DNA of 10,070 bases, taken from positions 1 through 10,070 of the forward strand of contig JANXQR010000736.1 in assembly GCA_025353435.1 (NCBI GenBank), read 5' to 3'. A program made the position numbers and the translations under genes. Below, piece after piece: positions 1 to 6,415 of the stretch. Source of the stretch: Acidobacteriota bacterium. GTDB taxonomy: Bacteria; Acidobacteriota; Terriglobia; Terriglobales; Acidobacteriaceae. The notes below the pieces were generated by a model, which had not been told where the DNA came from, did not search any database, and saw only the letters and a list, made by a program, of their open reading frames with translations. The first letter of the stretch is position 1; each line of letters begins with the position of its first letter.

Positions 1-1527
1 CAAAAGTTCGTTAGACGAATTGAACTCCCCAGCGCGGTCGTACGCGGTGCGAATTAGATAGCCCGTCGCGTCAGAAACGGCTGGAGCCGTTTCGATCCCC
101 GTAACTCGCACATACCGGAATCCGTGGTAGTTGAATCGCGAGCGAAATGTGAGAGCTTTGCCGTTGCTCACAATCTCATCACGCTGGTTGGCGGTGTTGG
201 GGAATCCTGTCGTATTCGCTGCCCGAGGTGCGGGAGCAGTGCCTGCACTGGGTGGACGAGGGGCGCTAAAGAACGGGGGAACGGGGTCACCCCATCCTGC
301 AGGAATACTCGGTGCCGGCTTTTCACGCTCCAACTGGTCGGAGTACTCCAGCTTGACTGTGGCGCCCTTTGCGATCGCAGGCAATTTGATCTCGGCCCAA
401 CCGGTAAAGTCCTTCCCCATATCGATGATCCAACCGCTCTCAGGGTAAGCTTCCACCTTGACCGCCTTAATCGTCTCCATCACCCTGTTCGGCTCCGCCA
501 TCTGAGCCGATGTCACCACTTGCGGCGGCGCGAATACCGCTGCAGCCTTCCACCCTGAATCGTCCAGATCGGCCATGTTCCAGCGAGGGAGTTCCAACTG
601 TGCGTCATAGCGCTCTCCGCCGTAGTCTCCAAATGGAGTTCCGCGGCCAAGCGGTGTGATGGGGCTTTCGCGAACCTTCCAAGTGTCGTCGGTAACAAGC
701 TCAGTCGTACCCCCGCCCGCCATGGAGATTTCAAGTTGCGCTCGCACCAGGGGACCGTCGTGTATGACTCCGGGATTCCCCTTCACATACCAGCCCCGTC
801 CGAGCCAAAGCGCAATGACGTTCTTCCCTGGAATCAGATAGTCGGCGACTTCATGAGCGATGTAAAGATTCCGCTTCGAGTAATCGCTCACGGCCGGACT
901 CAAGACATGATCATCCACCTTGCGGCCATTAATGTAGAGCTCGTAGTAGCCGAGAGCGTTGACATATGCCACGGCCCTTCCCGGTTTTTGTGTCAACGTG
1001 AACGTCCTCCGCAACCAGGGAAATGGAAGAGGTGCGCCTTCCGCGGTTCCGGCTGGACGCCCTTCACCGATCCATTTTGAATCCCAATCCGAGACTTGAA
1101 GAAGCCCCATCGACCACGTCGCTCGGTCGCTCCATGGCGATGCTTCGCCTCCATCGCTCCAGACGCGTACTTTCCAGTAGACCCGTTGTCCCGACACCAG
1201 CTTCTTGCCGCCATATTTAACCCACGTAGATTGCTCAGAGACCACTCGGCCCGAATCACACAGGTCGCCCCGATCACTCTGAAGGTTCGCCGAGGTGCTC
1301 GCGACCAGCACTCGGTAGGCGCTCTGACCACGCAAGTTCACCGGGTTGAGCATCCAGCTCAAGCGCGGTTTATGGACGTCGATTCCCAGCGGGTTCGAGA
1401 GATACTCGCAGCGCAGTCCTTGAACAGGGAAGCCTTTCTCCAGGGGAGCGCCGATAACATCTACTGTTCCCAATGAAATAGCAAGTAAGACGATCCCGCA
1501 CAGTATTCTCACGTTGGTCTTTTTCAT
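1..1527 (-). CDS. Alpha-L-rhamnosidase, GH78 (5' part; continues past the left edge)
   Basis: The minus strand is open from an ATG at 1527 to the edge: 509 codons without a stop. This is the N-terminal part of a GH78 enzyme, which hydrolyses terminal alpha-L-rhamnose from plant glycosides, pectic side chains or bacterial glycans. Residues 1-27 form a signal peptide (KK, then a hydrophobic run), so the enzyme is exported. Residues about 38-145 fit the N-terminal Ig-like domain (RCEYLSNPLGID, then KPRLSW). About 170-350 fit the rhamnosidase N domain (YYELYINGRKV, SDYSKRNLY, LGRGWY). About 355-490 fit the beta-sandwich domain (DMGKDFTGW near 367, YSDQLE, NYHGFRYVRVTG near 464). A Pro/Ala-rich insert lies around 410-445. 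The (alpha/alpha)6 catalytic domain and its acidic residues are outside the window, so activity cannot be judged. The start is supported by GGAG about 11 nt upstream and by the signal peptide. The family call is firm; the substrate is unknown. Confidence 0.93.
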   Translation of the reverse strand, partial: MKKTNVRILCGIVLLAISLGTVDVIGAPLEKGFPVQGLRCEYLSNPLGIDVHKPRLSWMLNPVNLRGQSAYRVLVASTSANLQSDRGDLCDSGRVVSEQSTWVKYGGKKLVSGQRVYWKVRVWSDGGEASPWSDRATWSMGLLQVSDWDSKWIGEGRPAGTAEGAPLPFPWLRRTFTLTQKPGRAVAYVNALGYYELYINGRKVDDHVLSPAVSDYSKRNLYIAHEVADYLIPGKNVIALWLGRGWYVKGNPGVIHDGPLVRAQLEISMAGGGTTELVTDDTWKVRESPITPLGRGTPFGDYGGERYDAQLELPRWNMADLDDSGWKAAAVFAPPQVVTSAQMAEPNRVMETIKAVKVEAYPESGWIIDMGKDFTGWAEIKLPAIAKGATVKLEYSDQLEREKPAPSIPAGWGDPVPPFFSAPRPPSAGTAPAPRAANTTGFPNTANQRDEIVSNGKALTFRSRFNYHGFRYVRVTGIETAPAVSDATGYLIRTAYDRAGEFNSSNELL

Positions 1528-1650
1528 CGATGCGCTGCTCCGATTCTTTGGTCATGTTTGCCATGCCTTTGGCATTTCGCGCACATCCCTAATCGTGCGA
1601 GTCACTCGTCGGCGCCAATCGCAACAGTTAGTGCAGCCAAAGAGTGTTCG
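1528..1650 (-). promoter_or_regulatory. Gap upstream of the rhamnosidase with two small inverted repeats
   Basis: This 123-bp gap between the regulator stop and the rhamnosidase ATG holds no gene. Two compact inverted repeats are visible: ATGCC-TTT-GGCAT at 1563-1575 and CGAGT-C-ACTCG at 1598-1608. They lie roughly 36-48 and 71-81 bases upstream of the start codon, where an operator could act. Neither is followed by a T-run on the minus strand, so they do not look like intrinsic terminators. I saw no convincing -35/-10 pair. Arms of 5 bp can easily arise by chance, so an operator role is only a suggestion. Confidence 0.25.
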
Positions 1651-2037
1651 CTAGAAGTTGTAGTTCAGGCTCCCCTCGTTAGGGTGTCTCAACGATTGAA
1701 GGACAGTGTTCAGAACCTCGACTGTCTGATCAGCTTTCAAGGTTGTGCCCAGAAGCTGCAAATCGTAAAAGCCTTGGGCATCTGCAGTCCGAGGTGAAAT
1801 GGGATCTTTGGCCGGCTGGCTCCGAATGTTGTATTTTCCTCCATGATTCTGCGCGACATATCCGCGGTGAAGCAGTGTCTGCAGGATCCTGTAAGTCGTG
1901 GTATGCGGTATGTCAGTCGCATTGGATATCTCATGCGAATTGAGAGAGATGTCGCTTCGACAAAGCAACTCCAAGATGTCAAGCGTGCGCATAAGGACGG
2001 GAACTACGTAGATTCGCTTTTTGCCCGCGTTTTGCAT
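1651..2037 (-). CDS. Short IclR-type winged-helix regulator lacking the effector domain
   Basis: This 128-residue protein is almost entirely an IclR-type DNA-binding domain. Residues about 10-70 show the winged HTH: the helix around VPVLMRTLDILELL, the HEISNATDIPHTTTYRIL helix-turn-helix at 35-52, then LLHRGYVAQ and a wing at GGKYNI. Typical IclR proteins are about 250 residues with a C-terminal ligand-binding domain, and that part is missing. The tail (about 72-128) is polar with one possible helix (DQTVEVLNTVLQSL). It is therefore either a truncated regulator or a genuine HTH-only form. The ATG at 2037 is preferred to the in-frame TTG at 2056-2058 because a strong GGGAGAGGAG ends 6 nt before the ATG. 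The gene lies just upstream of the rhamnosidase in the same direction, so the rhamnosidase is the natural target, and autoregulation is plausible. Fold call firm; ligand and targets unknown. Confidence 0.82.
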   Translation of the reverse strand: MQNAGKKRIYVVPVLMRTLDILELLCRSDISLNSHEISNATDIPHTTTYRILQTLLHRGYVAQNHGGKYNIRSQPAKDPISPRTADAQGFYDLQLLGTTLKADQTVEVLNTVLQSLRHPNEGSLNYNF

Positions 2038-2156
2038 ATGCCGCTCCTCTCCCAACAAGATGCTGGAACCGGCGAAGAAATATCTGAGACGTTTCCTTCC
2101 GGAACCGTCTACTTAGGAATGACGGCGAGTCCACTGGCCCTCGTCCCGCAACGGCA
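2038..2156 (-). promoter_or_regulatory. Intergenic region upstream of the IclR-type gene with repeated GGAACCG
   Basis: This 119-bp gap separates the YceI gene from the regulator. Besides the ribosome binding site it contains GGAACCG twice, at 2065-2071 (inside GCTGGAACCGGC, nearly palindromic) and at 2101-2107 (next to the perfect palindrome TTCCGGAA at 2097-2104). The two copies are 36 bp apart. The same heptamer occurs in the divergent promoter region at 6148-6154. It may be an operator of a local regulator, but a heptamer is weak evidence. Confidence 0.3.
2044..2053 (-). promoter_or_regulatory. Strong ribosome binding site deciding the IclR-type start
   Basis: The minus strand reads GGGAGAGGAG and ends 6 nt before the ATG at 2037. 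The alternative in-frame TTG at 2056-2058 lies upstream of this site, so it would place the Shine-Dalgarno inside the coding region. Confidence 0.7.
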
Positions 2157-2732
2157 CTATTGCTTTGCCACGTCGAGATCGATAGTTAACTTCACTTCGT
2201 CGCCTACAACAGCGGCCGGGAATGTCGTCGCAATCCCGAATGCAGTACGGCTGATCGTGGTCGTAGCTGAAAAGCCGGAGTGAGGTTTCTTGTCCATCCC
2301 GGGAACTGGTCCAGTAGGACCTTCAACCTGCAGGACCACTGGTTTGGTGACGCCATGCAAAGTGAGACTGCCCGAGACGGTTAGACCCTTTCCGTTCTTT
2401 GCAACGCTGGAACTGACGAAAGTGGCGGTTGGGAATTGCGCAACATCGAAAAAGTTCGGACTCTTCAGGTCGGCATCGCGCGGAGCGACGCCAGTGTCAA
2501 CTGTGGTGAGGTCGATTGTGACGTTGACCGTCGACTTTGTGATATCCGATTCGTTAAGGACAATCGCGCCGCCGATGTTGCCAAAATGTCCGCGGACATT
2601 TGAGAGGCCCAAGTGGAGGATGGAGAAATTGACCTCACTGTGCATCTTGTCGGGAACCCAGGTGGATACTTGGGCGAGAGCCAGGGGAGCAGCTAGCGCC
2701 AGAGTCACAAGTGATGATAGTTGCTTGATCAT
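2157..2732 (-). CDS. YceI-family periplasmic protein
   Basis: This 191-residue protein matches the YceI family in length and sequence. The family folds as a lipocalin-like beta-barrel that holds polyisoprenoids or other amphiphiles in the periplasm. Residues 1-20 are a signal peptide with a likely cut after LALA. The mature part carries the family signatures in order: HSEVNFSILHLGLSNVRGHFG (31-51), LKSPNFFDVAQFPTATF (89-105), GSLTLHGVTKPV (121-132) and SRTAFGI (161-167), and it ends in a beta-strand (KLTIDLDV). The ATG has AAAGGAT at good spacing. The gene lies upstream of the IclR-type gene in the same direction with a 119-bp gap, so shared transcription is possible but not shown. Exact ligand and biological role cannot be told from sequence. 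Confidence 0.92.
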   Translation of the reverse strand: MIKQLSSLVTLALAAPLALAQVSTWVPDKMHSEVNFSILHLGLSNVRGHFGNIGGAIVLNESDITKSTVNVTIDLTTVDTGVAPRDADLKSPNFFDVAQFPTATFVSSSVAKNGKGLTVSGSLTLHGVTKPVVLQVEGPTGPVPGMDKKPHSGFSATTTISRTAFGIATTFPAAVVGDEVKLTIDLDVAKQ

Positions 2733-2893
2733 TCAAGAATCCTTTCAATTGGAGGGTTAGAACTCGCCGGTGCAGTTAGTTGAGGAAAGGGCACGCGGCT
2801 TTGTCGGGGAAGGTGATGTGATCACGAAAAGCGGCTTGCATGCATCGGCGCGATCATTGTTTGAAACTGCTTGCGTCCAATTACTCGGCCAGA
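2733..2893. other. Intergenic region between the YceI and esterase genes, nothing definite
   Basis: These 161 bp contain the YceI ribosome binding site (2739-2746) and presumably its promoter. I found no clear -35/-10 pair. The palindrome GTGATCAC at 2817-2824 is the only notable short element. No hairpin followed by a T-run on the minus strand was seen for the upstream esterase gene. Confidence 0.4.
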
Positions 2894-4609
2894 TTACGGT
2901 TCCAGTTTCTCCCACACGGCCCGCTCAAGGCTGAATGGGTCATCTACGACTTTGCATTGCGCGTCGATTTCCATCGTCGCGCGTTTTTCGGTGGTGTAGG
3001 CCGGCCAATCGGGTTGCCCCTTCGCTCCTGGATGCCCTGTTCTTGCGAAGGTGCTCCACATTTCGCTCATGTTATGCGCGGCCTGAACGCTTTCTGGTCG
3101 CGTGTCTGACATCAGGTTCATGGCGGGCTGCGGAGGGCCGCCTTTTGCATCCGGCGTGGCGGGTCGAATGTTGTTGAACTTGTAGGGAATCTCAAGCGCG
3201 TGCATTGCTCCGACTCTGTGTTGTGTTCCGGGGACAATGGCATCTGACTCGTGCACGAAGATGTACATGTAGACGGGGGCGACATGCTGGACGAATTTGC
3301 GCTCGGCGATGGTGATCGCGCCAAGACCGATCATCCGTGCCGAGGTGATGGCAATGTAGAGATCGGCCGGGGATGCGCTGGGGCGGCTGTGGCGATATGC
3401 AACGAGCAATTCATGGGAGTTGTCGCCAAACTCTTTTTGAAGCCGCTCCTCCAACCCCGCGTCGGTCAAATTGAAGGCATCAACATCGTGGCGCTCCATC
3501 AAGAAGAAGGCGGTTTCATCGCGGTTTGAGCCAACAATGAGTGGCTTGTTCTTGGAGATGGCCGGCGCCTCCGGATCGAAGGGATGGTGCGGGAGGATCG
3601 TGCCATCGACAACCGGCCCGAATCCGCCAGGACGTCCGCCGCCTCCAATTCCCTTGCGGCCGCCGCTCATTGTCAAAGGACCGCCGGGCTGCTTGCCCAG
3701 TTCCACCTGCGCGTCCACCAATTTGTTCGCGGGGACCTCGAGAAGCTTGCGCCATTCGTTCTTCTCAAGACCAAGTTGCTTCAGCGTCATGATCGTGGTT
3801 TCGGCGGCCGTGTCCCGCGGCATCATGCGAATGCCGGGACCACTCTCAATTGACGCTTTGTTGAAAAAAGGCTCCGCCCCAGGCATGGAATAGAGGCAGG
3901 AGGTCTTTGCACCGCCGCCGCTTTCGCCAAAGATCATCACGTTGTTTGGATCGCCGCCAAATGCCTCGATGTTCTGGCGAACCCATTTCAATCCATCGAG
4001 AATGTCCAGCATGCCCTGGTTTCCCGAGGTGGCATATTCTTCTCCGCCGAGGTCGCCCAAAAAGAGAAATCCCATCAGACCAAGACGATGATTGGTGGCC
4101 ACGACAACCACATCCCAGGTGCGCGCCAGGTTCCCGCCGTCCTGATAACCTGAGCCGCCCGATCCAACTACAAAGCCACCGCCATGGCTATAGAACATGA
4201 CCGGCCGCTTTTTGCCATCGGCCGCGGGAGTCCAGACATTCAGGAAGAGGCAGTTTTCGTCCGATGGCGGCTCATTGCGACGCTGGCCGCCTGGCTGCAA
4301 GGAGGGCGCACCGAGTTGAATGGCTTCGCGAACACCCTTCCAGGGCTTGAGCGACGGCGCAGCCTTGAATCGATTCGCTCCCGAAATGTCTCCGGCATAT
4401 GGGATGCCCTTGAATGTTGCCAAGCCGTCACTATTCAATCCTCGAACGCGACCGAATGAAGTGTTGACTTCAATCCCTTCCGATTTTCCGGAGTCCGCGT
4501 AGGCGCGGCTACTTGGAAATGCTACGGCGCAACCCAAAGCTATCGAGCCTCCGGCAATAAAGTCGCGACGGGTCAGCCTCGATGTGGAACTATCAACGTT
4601 GTAGCTCAC
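2894..4609 (-). CDS. Tat-exported type-B carboxylesterase
   Basis: This 571-residue protein belongs to the COesterase (type-B carboxylesterase/lipase) branch of alpha/beta hydrolases, which cleave carboxylic esters. Residues 11-38 form a twin-arginine signal (SRLTRRDFIAGG, then a hydrophobic stretch), so the folded enzyme is probably exported through Tat. Family marks follow in order: DENCLFLNVWTP (117-128), the oxyanion-hole HGGGF (142-146), the nucleophile elbow GESGG with Ser230, the acid Glu365 in NRDET, and His470 in MHALEIPYKF. The catalytic set therefore appears complete. The elbow has Gly where GESAGG is usual. A Gly-rich stretch (about 308-330) is inserted before PVVDGTILP. The start is GTG with GGAAAGGAAA at 5 nt spacing. 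It lies 42 bp after the ceramidase-like gene, probably in one transcript. Possible substrates are acetylated sugars, phenolic esters or lipids; sequence does not decide. Confidence 0.93.
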   Translation of the reverse strand: MSYNVDSSTSRLTRRDFIAGGSIALGCAVAFPSSRAYADSGKSEGIEVNTSFGRVRGLNSDGLATFKGIPYAGDISGANRFKAAPSLKPWKGVREAIQLGAPSLQPGGQRRNEPPSDENCLFLNVWTPAADGKKRPVMFYSHGGGFVVGSGGSGYQDGGNLARTWDVVVVATNHRLGLMGFLFLGDLGGEEYATSGNQGMLDILDGLKWVRQNIEAFGGDPNNVMIFGESGGGAKTSCLYSMPGAEPFFNKASIESGPGIRMMPRDTAAETTIMTLKQLGLEKNEWRKLLEVPANKLVDAQVELGKQPGGPLTMSGGRKGIGGGGRPGGFGPVVDGTILPHHPFDPEAPAISKNKPLIVGSNRDETAFFLMERHDVDAFNLTDAGLEERLQKEFGDNSHELLVAYRHSRPSASPADLYIAITSARMIGLGAITIAERKFVQHVAPVYMYIFVHESDAIVPGTQHRVGAMHALEIPYKFNNIRPATPDAKGGPPQPAMNLMSDTRPESVQAAHNMSEMWSTFARTGHPGAKGQPDWPAYTTEKRATMEIDAQCKVVDDPFSLERAVWEKLEP

Positions 4610-4651
4610 GCGTTTCCTTTCCCAGCCGTTCGCCGGATCAAGTGTTGAAGA

Positions 4652-6076
4652 TCAGTTCAGTTTCTCGATCATGCTGTCGACGCCATTCACTATCCCTGGT
4701 TCTGCGCAGCCGGGCTTGAGGGAGGAGCCAAGCACCTGAAACGTGTAGCGTCCGAAGGCGTCATCTGTCGGCACATAACCGGAGTTAGCCATTCCGTTGG
4801 TGAGCGTGACCATAATCGTGTCGTGGAACTTCGATCCCGCCTTTACGCGTTGACCAATCATGTTGTAGAGTTCTGCGTTCGCGCTGCCCAGCACAATGTC
4901 CCCAATCCTTAACGCGCCGATCTTGATGTGAACTGGGTCCGGGGAATCCTCGTATTTGCCCGGCGCTCCTTCGCGCCCTGTATCGAGTCTTCTTCGCGCC
5001 GGACAGGTAACTTCTTGCTGTTCTCCTTCGATCATCAATTCAGTGTTCATTGGGTGAATATGGCCCATTACCCGGATCGCCTCTTCGGCCGTGATCTGTC
5101 CCATGGATTTGATAAGCTGCAGGCTTTGCTCCACGGCCACTGGATCCACAGCGACCTTGTCCGCTTCCGGGTTCCCGGTGAACATGGCATGCATGATGGC
5201 AGTGCCCAGATCGACGTGCTCCGCATCCATCACCGCGTGGATGCGTGCATCGCCGATCTTCAAGTTGGCCCGAAGGTAGAGCGGGTTCTGATCGCCCGCA
5301 GCGCCGCTGGTCCAAATCGCCACCGCTTTGTCGCTGTACATGTGCTCGATGTAGCGCTCAGCTTCCCCCGGAAAATCGCCGGAAATCATACCTTCCAAAA
5401 AGAGGGTGTTCGCGTGCATCGCATAGTTCATGTAGACCGCGATTAGGTCTCCACTCAGCGATTCGATTTTGATCACCGCGAGCGTCTTGTCGGAGGGATA
5501 TTCAAGATTCGGTTCCTGGGACCAAAGCCTTGACTGTTCATCAATTGCATCACGGTTCACGTTCAGATACAAACTTCCCGTTCCATAGCCGATCCGCGCC
5601 GGCTGCATGCTGTCGTGCGCCTTTTGCGCGGCCTGCACCAGGCCCAACTCCAGCTTGGTGCCGAAGTCATCTGCCGGCCCCTTCACCGCACTTGGCAAGG
5701 CCCCAGGGCCAGGCCTTCGCGGACCGCCGAAGATCGCATTGTGGTCGTGCGTGGCGGATATCAAGATATTGGCCGCCGGGACATTGAGAGCTTGTGAAAT
5801 CTCTGTCGAAACCCTGTCCGTTACCGCGCTGCCTATTCCACCAACGTCCGCGTTGAGCAGAACGGCTCGATCATGGCCGTTCTCGATGAAGATGGCTCGA
5901 GCGTAAAGAGGATCGTGAATCGAAGTGAAGGGTCTCGGAAGCGCATTTGGCTCGGGCGTGATCTCAACCCGCGCGGCACCAGCATTCAAGGCTCCCAAAA
6001 CTGCGGCCGATCCCCGAGCGGGCAAAATCTGAGTTGCCACTACCGTCGCCAATCCGATAACCCAGAACCGATTCAT
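4652..6076 (-). CDS. Secreted neutral/alkaline ceramidase-like hydrolase
   Basis: The protein has 474 residues from the ATG at 6076. It resembles the N-terminal catalytic domain of neutral ceramidases, which are zinc amidases of sphingolipids. Visible marks are GAARVEITP (33-41), the metal-binding ISATHDHN (about 106-113), NYAMHANT with His221 and SGDFPGEAERYIE (about 217-244), TSGAAGDQNP (256-265), and a C-terminal TNGMANSGYVPTDDAF (426-441). Neutral ceramidases use the Ser of GDVSPN as catalytic residue; here the segment reads GDQNPL, so the Ser is replaced by Asn and true ceramidase activity is doubtful. Residues 1-25 form a signal peptide (NR, hydrophobic run, GSAA). A longer TTG start at 6112 adds 12 residues and has a better AAAGGA, so the start is open. 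It is also shorter than full ceramidases, lacking their C-terminal Ig-like domain. First gene of a pair with the esterase. Confidence 0.85.
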   Translation of the reverse strand: MNRFWVIGLATVVATQILPARGSAAVLGALNAGAARVEITPEPNALPRPFTSIHDPLYARAIFIENGHDRAVLLNADVGGIGSAVTDRVSTEISQALNVPAANILISATHDHNAIFGGPRRPGPGALPSAVKGPADDFGTKLELGLVQAAQKAHDSMQPARIGYGTGSLYLNVNRDAIDEQSRLWSQEPNLEYPSDKTLAVIKIESLSGDLIAVYMNYAMHANTLFLEGMISGDFPGEAERYIEHMYSDKAVAIWTSGAAGDQNPLYLRANLKIGDARIHAVMDAEHVDLGTAIMHAMFTGNPEADKVAVDPVAVEQSLQLIKSMGQITAEEAIRVMGHIHPMNTELMIEGEQQEVTCPARRRLDTGREGAPGKYEDSPDPVHIKIGALRIGDIVLGSANAELYNMIGQRVKAGSKFHDTIMVTLTNGMANSGYVPTDDAFGRYTFQVLGSSLKPGCAEPGIVNGVDSMIEKLN

Positions 6077-6139
6077 GAATACGAATTGCTTTCTCTTTGG
6101 ATCGGCAATCAAGATGTCATTTTCCTTTCAAACATGGAA

Positions 6140-6155
6140 AAGGTTTGGAACCGTT
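6140..6155 (+). repeat. Putative operator copy 1 (AAGGTTTGGAACCGTT)
   Basis: This copy is about 65 bases upstream of the ceramidase-like ATG and 28 bases upstream of the alternative TTG. Its core GGTT-TGG-AACC is an inverted repeat. It matches the copy at 6248-6263 in 14 of 16 positions. Confidence 0.45.
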
Positions 6156-6247
6156 GACGAAGTGTCGGGACTAACTCGGCCGACTTCATTCAAGCCCCAT
6201 CGGTCCCCACGAGATGCCCAGATTAGGCGCGCATTCTCAATATCGGC

Positions 6248-6263
6248 AAGGTTCGGAACAGTT
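6248..6263 (+). repeat. Putative operator copy 2 (AAGGTTCGGAACAGTT)
   Basis: Second copy, in the same orientation, 108 bp from the first. Its core GTTC-G-GAAC is a perfect short inverted repeat. It lies about 150 bp upstream of the rightward gene. Confidence 0.45.
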
Positions 6264-6415
6264 CGGGATAGATGTTAAGGCTGAAATTGCTCTCATGTCT
6301 TTTGTTATGTGCTGATTGATTTAATGGGGTTAAGGGACAGTGGTGCCTGTTGGATCAGTCTGCTAAGATTCCGTGATCAGTTGAGAAAGACGGATAGCGA
6401 AGGTGCAGGTGCTGC

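Larger units (their letters stand above)
6113..6415. promoter_or_regulatory. Divergent promoter region with a repeated 16-bp motif
   Basis: This 303-bp gap lies between the ceramidase-like gene (leftward) and the membrane-anchored putative regulator (rightward) and must hold both promoters. No protein gene is seen. Two direct copies of AAGGTT-Y-GGAAC-M-GTT are present, at 6140-6155 and 6248-6263 (14 of 16 bases equal). Each has internal dyad symmetry: GGTT-TGG-AACC in the first and GTTC-G-GAAC in the second. A shorter pair, GATCAGT at 6353-6359 and 6375-6381, is spaced 22 bp. I could not place good -35/-10 boxes in either direction. Confidence 0.5.

Noticed and set aside
124..558. Plus-strand open frames of 144 and 105 codons near the left edge
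   Set aside because: They lie opposite the GH78 frame, which has clear family motifs throughout; composition is Arg/Cys/His-rich as in antisense shadows.
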